DNA of 64,000 nucleotides from Saccharomycopsis fibuligera x Saccharomycopsis cf. fibuligera (lineage: Eukaryota; Ascomycota; Saccharomycetes; Ascoideales; Saccharomycopsidaceae). Location of the stretch: NCBI GenBank assembly GCA_001936135.1, contig CP012817.1, positions 1,488,001-1,552,000 of the forward strand, written 5' to 3'. The translations under genes and the position numbers were made by a program. Shown piece by piece: positions 12,487 through 21,754 of the stretch; position 1 is the first letter of the stretch, and each line of letters begins with the position of its first letter. The notes below the pieces were generated by a model. That model saw only the letters and a program-made list of their open reading frames with translations. It was not told the DNA's origin and did not search any database.

Positions 12487-12875
12487 AGCGTCTAGAAGAG
12501 AGCAAAAGAGTGAAAGAAGCGCTGACTGCGGCTACTGCTGGCCGTAGCAGGCATGGACAACAGTGTGATACACCGAGTATAACACCGCACTACGCCATGC
12601 AGTGCTGGGCCAGTAGCAGACAGCGCTTAGCAAGTAACATAGCCAGATAGATAGTAATACATACCCATCAAAGTGGTGAGCTCAGAAGGCGAGCGTCTAT
12701 GAGCAATATGCAATTGCTTCTTCTTCTTGCCAGTATTGCTGCTGTTGGAGGAGGACGGCTCGTAGTTTGGAGACAAGAAGTTGTTGCTGTTGCTGCTGGA
12801 CTGCTGGCCAGAGCCAGAGCCAGAGCCGCCGGATGGCGGCTGATTAAGGTTCGAGAGTTTCTCCTTGTTGCTCAT
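7851..12875 (-). CDS. SSD1: Ssd1 RNA-binding translational regulator, two exons
   Basis: Ssd1 binds mRNAs, many for cell-wall proteins, and represses their translation under control of the Cbk1 kinase; it is an RNase II/RNB-fold protein without nuclease activity. The gene is spliced: exon 1 is 12875-12665 and exon 2 is 12127-7851, giving 1495 aa. The joint restores the family's N-terminal sequence HIAHRRSPSELTTLM-VEQLNLQRQLE. After a Gln/Ser/Asn-rich region come the cold-shock segment (RKSLFAPYLPQ, about 540-625) and the long RNB-like body, ending in the conserved MALPCLTVRTLNPF tail. Several Cbk1-type sites (H-x-R/K-R/K-x-S/T) are visible, for example HTRRHS and HDRKPS. ATG 12875 is chosen because the frame upstream to 12947 holds only a TTG before open GC-rich sequence; a more distal ATG was not excluded. 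Confidence 0.93.
12129..12664 (-). other. SSD1: intron of SSD1
   Basis: On the minus strand the 5' splice site is GTATGT (12664-12659), the branch point a perfect TACTAAC (12147-12141), and the acceptor CGCAG ends at 12128. The intron is therefore 12664-12128, 537 nt. Splicing joins ATG-G to TC-GAG, giving Met-Val-Glu, the residues expected at this point of Ssd1. Total coding length becomes divisible by three. The intron contains a 31-nt poly-A run on the plus strand (12454-12484). Confidence 0.92.
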
Positions 12876-13859
12876 GTTGCTGGCATTGGGCGGTTGCACG
12901 GGGGACTGGTCGGTTAGAGAAAGTGAACGGGCGGCCAGGGGATTCAAGAGTGGCGATTGATTGCACGACCGAGAGCACGCAGGAAACAGAAATGGATAGC
13001 TGGCTGCTGGTTTTGCAAAGGAATTTGCAGGTGGCAGCAGAAGGAGAGACTGGGAAGGAGAAAGAAAAGGACGGGAAGAAGAAAGCGCAAGAGTCGCAAA
13101 GAATAGCGGGGGTGGCGAAAAGAAGCAAGCAAGAAAGAAGAACAGTGCAGTGCGGTGCGGTAGCCTAGCAATGGGAGAGTTGAAGGGAGAGATGGATGGC
13201 TAGTGCAGTGATGCTGTTACTGGATGGATGTGATGATGGTATTGTGACGGAGTGATGGATGAAGATTGTATTGCGCTTGGGTGGGCAGCAGCGGTGGTAG
13301 TGAGAAACAGAGCAGAAAACTGCGATAGTTGCCACTGCCGGGTGACCCGTCCACGTCTGCTATATTTAGAGTGCCGCCGGCGCTGGCGCCAGCGCCGGCA
13401 GCGCCAGCACGACGCGGTACCGCAGCTCTTGGGGCGCGGCAGACAGTCGGACCGGCAATGACGGTGGGCTGGAAGGGAGAGAGAGCGCGCGAGGAGGGTC
13501 TGCGAGCGTGCTTGGAGCCGCCAGAGTGCCGGCAGAAGTGAGGCAAAGTGGCAGAGTGTCCTGGAGGTGCCAGCGCGGCCCGGATCTCTAGAAACCAGAA
13601 AGCGAAGCGAATGGAGCTGGTCGCTGGTCGCTGGTCGCTGGTCGAGAGACCAAAGACAGTGGCCAGACCAAAGACAAGACTACGTGGGCCTACACTTGGC
13701 CAGACGCCCGCAGCGCTGGGCTCCGTCTCACTTACACAGGCTGTCTTGAGCCGAGGGCGCGCGCGCCCAGCGTCACAAGGTAAATACGTTTATTCAACAT
13801 GGTAAGGTGAAAACAGTCAGTGGCATGGCCAGAGCTCTATCGTAAATACACGGGCCGGG
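12876..13859 (-). promoter_or_regulatory. SSD1 upstream region, GC-rich, with long perfect palindrome
   Basis: Spacer between the PSD1 3' end and the SSD1 start, so it carries the SSD1 promoter and leader. GC content rises strongly here. A TATATTTA string (13361-13368) lies just before a perfect 24-bp palindrome (13376-13399). Several overlapping open frames exist on both strands, but they look like by-products of GC-richness. Confidence 0.5.
13376..13399. repeat. perfect 24-bp GC palindrome
   Basis: The 12-base half GCCGGCGCTGGC is followed directly by its exact reverse complement GCCAGCGCCGGC with no spacer. Confidence 0.95.
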
Positions 13860-15533
13860 CTACACCGTCCCCAACGCCTGTCCCATCTTCACGGGCTGTC
13901 CGTTCTGCACCGCAAACGTGAACCCGCTGGGAGCCTCGAAAACCAACACGACGGTGCTGCCCAACTGGAACCCGCCAACCTCCTTCCCCTTGGTCAACGG
14001 ATGGCCGCCCAAGACCCTGCTGCTGTTGAAGTAGGTGGCCTCGTAGCAGGTGTTCTTCTGGAACCTCTCTCCGCTTGCCGCGTCGCGGACCGAGTTGGTC
14101 ACCAACCCGCGGTCGAAATTGACCTTGATGCTGCCGACGTTGGTGGCCCCCACGGGGGTCATGCTGAAAAACCCGTGGCGCCAGTAGCCCAACAACGAGA
14201 CTCGCTCGTTGAGAACGAACAAGTTGGCCAAGGTGCGCTGGAAGTACGGGGCGACAGAGTAGAGCTCGCCGGTGAAGTAGCGGCGGAGCTGCACCACCCA
14301 GTTGGCAGGACTGTGGAACCGGTGGTAGTCCCCGGGCGCCAAGTAGATCACCGCGTAGAAGAGACTCTTTGTGGGGCCGCCGGCCCCCGCGGCGCTGCCT
14401 CCCACCTCCCTGGCAACGTCGGCGTAGGCGGCCCGCGGCTGGGTCCTTGGGATCGCCTGGTCGCCCGTGTGCTGGACGTTGATGTTCCTGAGGAAATGGT
14501 GCACGTCCTTGTCGCTGTTCATCCCTAGCAAGTCGTCCACGGTGTAGGAGATGCCGTTGATTCTGGCAAACTCGCGGTGCTCGCGGTGCTCATCGTCGCG
14601 GTGCCCGTCGTCGTCGTCGTCGCCGCCGCCGCCGCTGGCCACCGCTAGCTTCCTGTCCCAGTAGTCGGCGTCGTCGCGGATGCCCAAAAACTTGTTTACC
14701 GAGTAGCTCATGCCCTTGACCTGCTCGATCTCGCCCTTTTCGTTGATCGTCCCCAAGCTGAGCACCCGCCCGTCGCTCGGGCAGACCACGTCTGCGTCCG
14801 CGTCAACGGTCCTGGCGCCCGCCTTGATTTCGCGGTAGAAAAACTCGCTCAAATTTCTGAACTTGCGCAAGTCCTGCTCTGCGACCTCGTCCAAGTTGAC
14901 CCCGAACAAGTAGCTGTAGAACTTGAAGCCCGGCTCGCGCGCCCAGACCGGCAACTCGACGTTGTTGAGCCTGCCCCAGAGGCGGCTGATCGCGTTCAAC
15001 GGCAACGCCTGGTAGCAGAAAAACCGCCACGAGGTTGGGCGGACGTCCTCGTGCTCGTGCTCCTGCTCGTGCTCCTGCTGTCTGCGGTGCTGCACGCGCG
15101 CGAGGATCCCAAGCAACACCAACGGCACCGAGGTGATTGTCCAGAACTTGACAAACTTGTCCCTTTTCCGCTTCTGCTGCTGCTGCTGCTGCTGCTTGTG
15201 CTGCTGCCCTGCTCCCTGGCTGCGGAGCTGGTGGTACGACGCAAAAAGCCGCCTGTTCCGGATGCTGAGCTTGACGCTCAGCAACTTGAAGCTCAGCTTG
15301 AGCTGCTTGATCGACCTGATGTTCTGCTGCGGGTACGCGCTGAACGCTCTTCTGCTGAAGACGAGCTGCTGCTTTCCGGGGACCCTGAGGAATGGGACCG
15401 GCTTTGGCGCGTGCGCGAAGGACGAGGACGTGCGGTTGGCGCGAATGTCGTGGTACACCGTCGCGATATTGCGGTTGGGGCCCATGACGAACCGCGAGAG
15501 GCCCACATTGGCCGAGGAGTATCTGACGACCAT
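13860..15533 (-). CDS. PSD1: phosphatidylserine decarboxylase 1, mitochondrial
   Basis: Makes phosphatidylethanolamine from phosphatidylserine in the inner mitochondrial membrane; a pyruvoyl enzyme that cleaves itself. The 557-aa product has a basic N-terminus and a hydrophobic segment (FWTITSVPLVLLGILARV), as in Psd1. It carries FYREIKAGAR, the EIEQVKGMSYSV block, FYAVIYLAPGDYHRFHSP, and the self-cleavage motif LGST about 30 residues from the end (residues 524-527, pyruvoyl from its Ser). ATG 15533 is chosen because the longer frame to 15926 starts without an ATG and would begin with low-complexity hydrophobic sequence over a poly-T tract. An acidic Gly/Asp/His linker splits the conserved region, as in other yeast Psd1. 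Codon use is strongly GC-rich, unlike most genes of the window. Confidence 0.95.
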   Translation of the reverse strand: MVVRYSSANVGLSRFVMGPNRNIATVYHDIRANRTSSSFAHAPKPVPFLRVPGKQQLVFSRRAFSAYPQQNIRSIKQLKLSFKLLSVKLSIRNRRLFASYHQLRSQGAGQQHKQQQQQQQKRKRDKFVKFWTITSVPLVLLGILARVQHRRQQEHEQEHEHEDVRPTSWRFFCYQALPLNAISRLWGRLNNVELPVWAREPGFKFYSYLFGVNLDEVAEQDLRKFRNLSEFFYREIKAGARTVDADADVVCPSDGRVLSLGTINEKGEIEQVKGMSYSVNKFLGIRDDADYWDRKLAVASGGGGDDDDDGHRDDEHREHREFARINGISYTVDDLLGMNSDKDVHHFLRNINVQHTGDQAIPRTQPRAAYADVAREVGGSAAGAGGPTKSLFYAVIYLAPGDYHRFHSPANWVVQLRRYFTGELYSVAPYFQRTLANLFVLNERVSLLGYWRHGFFSMTPVGATNVGSIKVNFDRGLVTNSVRDAASGERFQKNTCYEATYFNSSRVLGGHPLTKGKEVGGFQLGSTVVLVFEAPSGFTFAVQNGQPVKMGQALGTV

Positions 15534-15934
15534 AGTTGCAAGCGAGTGTGTCTGTAGTCGCGAGTAGCAGCCGTAGCCGTAGCAGTGGCAGTAGCCCGAG
15601 AGTGCCAGCGCAGCTGTGTTGCGTGGAAGAAGAGAATGTAAATAAATATTTTTTTTTTTTTTTTTTCCCGCTGCGCAATCACATGCAAAAACTTTTGTTG
15701 TGGGCGAGCGACTGCGAGCATGAGACAGAAAGAGAAGGAGAACGGCGATTGGCAGTTGAGCAGCGCGAAAACTTGAACAGAAAAAAAAAATGTGAAAAAT
15801 AAAAATAAAAAAAAAAAAAAAAAAAAGAAAAAGAAAAAGAAAATTCAAGCGTCCAGTTTCCAAATGCTCAGAGCTCGCTGACACAGCCAGACACCAAACA
15901 CCAGACACCAGACACCAGACACACAACCACGGCC
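15534..15934. promoter_or_regulatory. divergent promoter PSD1/DCD1
   Basis: About 400 bp shared upstream region. It contains poly-T and poly-A tracts (near 15649-15666 and 15809-15826) and short 9-bp tandem repeats (unit CACCAGACA, about 15891-15922) just before the DCD1 start. Confidence 0.5.
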
Positions 15935-17106
15935 ATGTTGATTGGCATCTCGGGATCGCTAAGCTCCGGCAAGCACGAAATAGCCCGCTACCTCACCTAC
16001 CAGGGCTTCCAGTTCCTCGCCCTCCGCGAGCCGGGCGGCAGCGCGGGCGACAGCGCGGGCGGCGCGGGCGGCGCGGGCGGCGGCGCCAGCAGCGGCAGCC
16101 AAAGCAGCGGCGGCGGCCGCCACTGCCTCCAGCCGGAAATCACATTCAGCAGCGCCGACGACTTGCTCGCGTACGCGACGACACACTGGCAGTCAGACAT
16201 GGTGGTCATGCCCATCAACGACCACCGCACCGTCGAGCGGCTCAGCATTCGGCCTTTCTTCCTCCACTTGGTGGTCGACGCCCCCTCGCGAGTGCGCTAC
16301 CAGCGGTACCTCAAAAAGCACGCCGCGCCGTCGGGCACAGACACGCCTCTCGCGTTCGAGCAGTTCGTGGACGTGTCCGAAAGCTTCTCGTACTCTCACC
16401 AGTACCTAACGCTCTGCGCCGGTGGGGCCAGCGGCGGCGGCGGCGGCGGGGCCGGGGCCGCCCACCACACGCCGCCCACCACACGCCGACGATCCGCATC
16501 GTCAACACCACCGCGACCGTCAAAGACCTCTACGTGCAGCTCTCGAGGCTCGACATACAGAACCAGCAGCGCCTCAGGCCCAACTGGGACACGTACTTCA
16601 TGAAGTTGGCCAACTTGGCCGCCTTGAGGTCGAACTGCATGAAGCGCCGCGTTGGCTGTGTCATTGCGAAGGACAACCGCGTTATTGCCACAGGCTACAA
16701 CGGGACTCCTAGGCACTTGCGGAACTGCAACCAGGGGGGCTGTCGCCGTTGCAACGGCGGCGGCGCCAGCGCCGACGGTGACGGCGACGGTGACGGTAAC
16801 GGTTCCGCCGCCGCGGCCGCCGGCGCCAGCGGCGCCGCCCTCAGCACCTGTCTCTGTCTCCACGCAGAGGAAAACGCTCTTCTCGAAAGCGGCCGCGAGC
16901 GGATAAACAACCACGGCGCCCACTGCATCTTGTACTGCAACACGTGTCCGTGCTTGACGTGCTCCATCAAGATCATCCAGCTGGGGATCACAGAGGTGGT
17001 GTACAGCCAAAGCTACTCGATGGACGGGGAGTCCAAGCGGGTGTTGAACTTGGCCGGGGTTACGCTTCGGCAATTCGAGCCGCCCAGGGAGGTCTTGATT
17101 TCGTGA
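15935..17106 (+). CDS. DCD1: dCMP deaminase Dcd1, frame interrupted by a 14-bp tandem duplication
   Basis: dCMP deaminase converts dCMP to dUMP for dTMP synthesis. The N-terminal part (MLIGISGSLSSGK...) matches the start of yeast Dcd1. The C-terminal part holds the catalytic zinc motif HAEENAL and the CPCLTC pair, preceded by the conserved WDTYFMKLA and RRVGCVIAK blocks. The two parts are in different frames (15935-16603 and 16534-17106). The shift coincides with an exact 14-bp tandem duplication at 16461-16488; one copy alone would give a continuous frame of 385 codons running through HHTPTIRIVNTTATVKDLY. Gly/Ala and Asp/Gly-rich insertions make it longer than S. cerevisiae Dcd1 (about 312 aa). 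As written, the deaminase domain would not be made from the first ATG. Polymorphism, repeat slippage and assembly error are all possible. Confidence 0.85.
16461..16488 (+). repeat. 14-bp direct tandem duplication within DCD1
   Basis: The unit CCCACCACACGCCG occurs twice in a row, and the 14-base periodicity extends left to 16457. Fourteen is not a multiple of three, so it changes the reading frame. Confidence 0.97.
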
Positions 17107-17460
17107 GCGCGCGCCCGCCCGCCGGCCATCTACGTATAGAGCCAGAAGCCAATACACGCACCCGCACACGCACACGCACTCGTTACAGTGCCGCTTGGTC
17201 GAGCAGGGCGGCTCTGAGACGCCTCCTCCCCGCGGCCGCGAACTTGTAGAACTACGGCGCCCGGCCCGCCTCCGCGTCGCTCGCCGAGCTGTGCTGCTAC
17301 AGTGCCGCGCCGCCAGCCTGCTTTGCTGGACAGCGCTCGTCCTCGAAAATGCCCAGCCAGAGCGTTCAATTCAAACAGTATATCTTTCGTCTATATGCCG
17401 TGCGGCCCAGCAGGGGCCGCCGCGGCCGCGAGCCGCCAGGAGCCGCCAGGAGCCGCCCCG
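17107..17460. other. convergent spacer DCD1/FMP41
   Basis: GC-rich 3' spacer with short direct repeats (CACACGCACACGCAC near 17166-17180 and AGGAGCCGCC copies near 17436-17457). No gene is supported. Confidence 0.5.
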
Positions 17461-18174
17461 TCACAAGTGCGCGGCGGTGAAGCGGAAGGGACTCGGGTTT
17501 TCCTCAACGTCGAACTTGATAACGCTTTCAGGAACTGCTGCCCCGTTGACCTCGATGCTCCCCTCGATAACGTCGCCAGGCTTCAACGGACCAACGCCCT
17601 TGGGGGTCCCCGTCAACACGATATCTCCTTTCTTCAATGTCATGATTCCGCTCATGTACACAAAGATCTTGCGCAAGTTGAAAATCATCAAGCTGGTGGG
17701 ATCGCTTTGTCTCACTTGGCCGTTGACCGAGCAGTTCAACTGCACCGCATACGGGTCCGGGATCTTCTCCTTTGCAATGAGCGGGGAAATCGGCGCAAAG
17801 GTGTCGAACCCCTTCGCGATGGTCCAGGGCAATCCCTTCTGCTTGGCAACTTCCTGCAACGACCGAGCAGTCAAGTCCAAGGCCAAAGCGTAGCCCCCGA
17901 TGGCGTCAATGGCATCCTGGTCCGAAAAGGTGCTCATCGTCAAGTTTTGCAAGTCGCGGCCGAGCACCGCTGCCAACTCAATTTCGTGGTGCACCACGGT
18001 GTTCTTGGGGATCAAGATGGGCTTGTTTGCGTCGGACTGGAGCAACGACGACGGCGGCTTGAGGAAGAAGAACGGTTCAGCGGTGCCCTGGTTATTGAGC
18101 TCCTTGATGTGGGCAACGTAGTTGCGGCCAATGCAAACAATCTTGCTGGCCTGCTTGAGGTAGCTGAATGACAT
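17461..18174 (-). CDS. FMP41: fumarylacetoacetate hydrolase-family protein (Fmp41/FAHD1-like)
   Basis: 237-aa FAH-fold protein. FAHD1 relatives act in mitochondria as acylpyruvate hydrolases/oxaloacetate decarboxylases; yeast Fmp41 was found in mitochondria. Visible family features are CIGRNYVAHIKELNN, the metal-binding E-x-E-like HHEIELAAVLG, GYALALDLTAR, KGFDTFAPISP and the C-terminal GDIVLTGTPKGVGPLKPGD. Length is normal for the short FAHD1 group. It converges with DCD1 and lies at the right side of the GC-rich island. Fold and family are firm; the substrate is inferred from relatives. Confidence 0.92.
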   Translation of the reverse strand: MSFSYLKQASKIVCIGRNYVAHIKELNNQGTAEPFFFLKPPSSLLQSDANKPILIPKNTVVHHEIELAAVLGRDLQNLTMSTFSDQDAIDAIGGYALALDLTARSLQEVAKQKGLPWTIAKGFDTFAPISPLIAKEKIPDPYAVQLNCSVNGQVRQSDPTSLMIFNLRKIFVYMSGIMTLKKGDIVLTGTPKGVGPLKPGDVIEGSIEVNGAAVPESVIKFDVEENPSPFRFTAAHL

Positions 18175-18713
18175 AGTGCCGTATGGGTGGTTTGGTTGTC
18201 GGTTGCTGCTCAGCTGCGATGGTGGTGTGTATAAAGCTTGCGAAGTTGAAATCAGTCACTCAGAAAACAGTGCTGCGACAGCCCGCTGGCTTCCAACAAT
18301 CTGCCAGGGTGAGTGCCGGTGAAAGTCGAGCTCCGCCCTTTCCCGGCCGACGGCTACCCCGTTTTCTCGTCCACGCGTCGTCGGCACACCGCAGCCGCGT
18401 CGTGCGACAACATAAAATGGACTCGCCCACTCCCCAAACGAGACTTGTACTACAGGCAACCAAGCACCTAAGCAGGCAGTGATAATCGTAATAGTGATAA
18501 CAGGGACAATAGTAATGTAATAATAACATGACAGGAAAAAAGATGTCTAATATACAGGACCTGGAAAATTAAGCCCGCTTGAAAAGAAAGTAATAAAGAA
18601 TGAATAAGAATAGAAGAGAGAAAAAATAGTAAAAAAGAGAAAACAGTATAAGCGATGTAAGTAATGACAAAACTAAATACTAGCAAGTGGTATTAAAGAG
18701 AAAGATAAAAAGC

Positions 18714-18782
<69 letters not shown>

Positions 18783-18831
18783 AATAAACAAGTTTCGTAA
18801 ACATAATAAACCAAAGATCAAGGAAATCGAG

Positions 18832-18878
<47 letters not shown>

Positions 18879-19153
18879 AACGCAACACTCAAAAACCAAA
18901 CAAGAACGATAAGAAGGAATAAAAAATCAGACGTGTCTAGGGAACAGCACAAAATGAAAGAAAATGAAAGAGAAATGTCAAAAAAATCCGATAGTTTAGA
19001 ACTAGGAGAAAAGTAATGCAATTAAGCATACTGTCTAAAATTCGTCTCCGAAATATTGCGTTATGACCATAACAGCAGTAAAACCAACTATCGATAAAAA
19101 TAGTGCCAATCACCCATCTTGATAACTGGTCAGCAGCTACAGGCACCCATTGC
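18175..19153. other. FMP41 upstream region and SKO1 3' flank with long poly-A tracts
   Basis: GC content falls abruptly near 18.45 kb. Beyond this the spacer holds a 38-nt poly-A run (18715-18752), an (AAT)n run to about 18780, and a 46-nt poly-A run (18832-18877). No coding region or RNA gene recognised. Confidence 0.6.
18715..18877. repeat. compound microsatellite: poly-A, (AAT)n, poly-A
   Basis: Two poly-A tracts of 38 and 46 nt flank an AAT microsatellite and about 50 bp of unique sequence. Confidence 0.95.
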
Positions 19154-21082
19154 TCACCATTTGGAGTTCAATGGAAGCATCCCATTGATTAAATTTTGCT
19201 GCGACAGTAAAATATTAGGGCGGTTAATAGCCTGTGCTTGTGCTTGCGCTTGTGCTTGTGCTTGCGCTTGTGCTTGAACCTGGGCTTGAACTTGAGCTTG
19301 AACTTGAGCTTGAGCCTGCTGTAACTGTAGTTGGCGATCATGATGTTGCTGCTGTTGCTGTTGTTGTGGCTGTTGCTGCAGTTGCTGCAGTGTTTGCTGC
19401 AACATTTGTTGCAGTTGTTGCAGCGCTTGCTGCTGCGGCTGCTGCTGCGGCTGCTGCGGCTGTTGAGAGTGCACTGATGGCTGAGATGGTGATTGACTAG
19501 GATAATGGGAAGAGATCAGTGACGAGAGTTGATGAAGGCTGGTATTGCTGGCATTGTGATGATTATTATTAGTGATACCGTTTCCGTTGGCGCTTGAATT
19601 ATTTATCGTCTGACTAAGGTTGGCGGCGTTATTCGAATTGCCGTTATTACTACCGTCAACACCGATAGCACTATTGACACCGTTATTTGCAATACTCATC
19701 AATTGTTGATTTTGCAAAACATTTGCTGGTGAATTACCCAAAGCAGCAACTACTGCCAAAGGATTATTTGAAGGATGAGAGACATCACTAGCGGTAACTG
19801 ATGCGCTCGGCGTTCCTCCAATCAAAAGCAGCGCGTTACTGCTGTTATCAGTAGCGCCTGGGTTTTGAATATTAGACGTACCAAGCATTGCACTACTGTT
19901 TGGATTTAGTTGTTGCTGCTGTTGCCTCTGTTGAGAGGCAGCTGCAGGATTACCTAAATAACCTGCGTTTGTTAATCCATTAATTGAACCTCGTTGGTGG
20001 TGATGTTGTGGTAAGACTTGTTGCTGCTGTTGCATTTGTTGTTGGGCTAAATGTGGCGGTAGTTGTTGAGCATGTTGCAGCAGTCCGTGTGAAGGATCAG
20101 GTAAAAGCGGTTGTGATTGAGGTACAGTAGCAGCATTGCTAAGTGGCAGTTGTCTCGATGACAATACGTGATGCGTAGGATTCAAAGAGGCGATTTGGCT
20201 TAGCGGTTGTTGCACTGCTGCTGCTCTTTCACCTAAAGCACTAGCGGTCAATAACAACATTTGGTTAAGCGTCTCTATGCCCACTGTTTCTGCTAATATA
20301 CCCTTTTTCATTGATATTAAGGATCTCAAAGTAGCCATTTGTTCTTTCAATGTCGCCACCTCAGCCTTCATGTTATTGTATCCATTCTCGTAATGTTCCA
20401 AGTCAGTCTTCATCTTTTCCATAACTTGCTTTTTGCGCTGTCTACATTTAGAAGCAGCAAGTCTATTTCTTTCTAAAAAGCTTTTTCTCTTTTCTTCTTC
20501 AGACATTTCTTTTCTTGATTTTTTGACTGCCTTCGATTTGGGTTTTTCATCGTCCTCATCATCACCGTTAGCGGTTCTTGAATCGCTATCATATCCATCA
20601 TTGTCGTCAAAACTCTTTTCAGATCCTCTTCTAGTTGTTGGCTTTTTTCTATTGTCTGGCTCGGGGTTTTGAGTAGCTTTTTTGGCCAGTTTATCTCCCG
20701 AAAGCCTTCTTTTCTTTGTTATACTGTCCAATTCGCGGCCATTGTCTTCGCTCTTAATTAAAGGAGTAGATGCGGGAGCTGAAGGAGGAGCTGAAGTTGA
20801 GGACTGTGCTTGTGTCTGTGTCTGAATAGGAACAGAAGCAGAAGCGCTATTTTGTTGATTGACAACAGTTGAACTACCATTCGGTTTCTCATTGACAATA
20901 TCTTGTCGTGATTGGTCTGTATTGCCGCTTTGGCCTTTTTGCTGGCTGCTCGTTGGGTTGTTGATACTATTGCCAGCGTTGTCATTGCTATTACTAGCAT
21001 TAGTACTATTAGTATTAGTATTAGTATTAGTATTAGTATTAGTATTAGTATTAGTATTAGTATTAGTATTAGTATTAGTATT

Positions 21083-21124
<42 letters not shown>

Positions 21125-21754
21125 ATTGTTGTTGTTGTTGTTATTCGTAGTACTAGTTACATTATTGGACTTCTCATTCGAAGGAGGAAAATCCAAAATA
21201 GGCAAACTTGGCGACAATATGCTGCTGATCCCAGGGGTAAACACCGAACTCCAGCCAGGAGTCGGGAAACCAGGAGTAAGACCAGTTCTAAGACCAGATT
21301 CAACAGTTCTGTTGAGCAAGCCATTCCAGCCAAGGGTCATCTGTGAGCTAGGAGAAGGTAAGGGCAATTTTCGCGAACCTCCCGGAGTCAAATTATTGGA
21401 CAACAAGGGTATTGTAGGAGGGTTTAACTTGTCTATGGTGTTGCCGGCGCCATTGTTTGAATTGCTATTACTGTTATTGCTGTTGAGGCCATGAGGATGA
21501 TGATTGATGCTTATGTTGTTTGGATTGGAGATGTTTGTGCTTGAGGGAAGCGAAGAGCTGAGATTCCTTGAGGCGCTTCCCGTCTTTGAATGCCCATCGC
21601 TATTATCGGTGCTAGCCGGTGTACTGCTAGCAATGGAGGCTGATTTGGAACCGAATGCCTCCTCAAAGGGATTCAACTCGCGCTTCAGGTTAGGAGCAAA
21701 CGACTTCTCAAACGGGTTTGGCTCCGAGTTGAGGGAACTCAGAGACTTGTGCAT
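19154..21754 (-). CDS. SKO1: ATF/CREB-type bZIP factor Sko1-like
   Basis: 866-aa bZIP protein. Sko1 is the Hog1-controlled CREB-type regulator of osmotic and, in Candida, cell-wall stress genes. The N-terminus carries two NPFE blocks (EPNPFEKSFA and ELNPFEEAFG) typical of fungal ATF proteins. The basic region and zipper are unmistakable: KSFLERNRLAASKCRQRKKQ followed by a leucine heptad segment. Ser-Pro and Thr-Pro sites are present upstream of the bZIP. Long Asn, Asn-Thr and Gln runs inflate the protein, including an alternating NT stretch and poly-N encoded at about 21004-21146 and Gln/Ala repeats near the C-terminus. It diverges from MDM1 over a promoter carrying a CRE-like site, so self-regulation is possible. 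Identity as Sko1 rather than another ATF rests on the NPFE blocks and zipper. Confidence 0.88.

Noticed and set aside
13217-13805. Several overlapping open frames on both strands upstream of SSD1
   Set aside because: GC-rich DNA lacks stop codons by chance; the products are Arg/Ala/Pro-rich without any motif.
15534-15926. 131-codon in-frame upstream extension of PSD1
   Set aside because: It has no ATG at its start, runs through a poly-T tract and gives low-complexity Phe/Leu sequence; ATG 15533 gives the expected Psd1 length and a plausible presequence.
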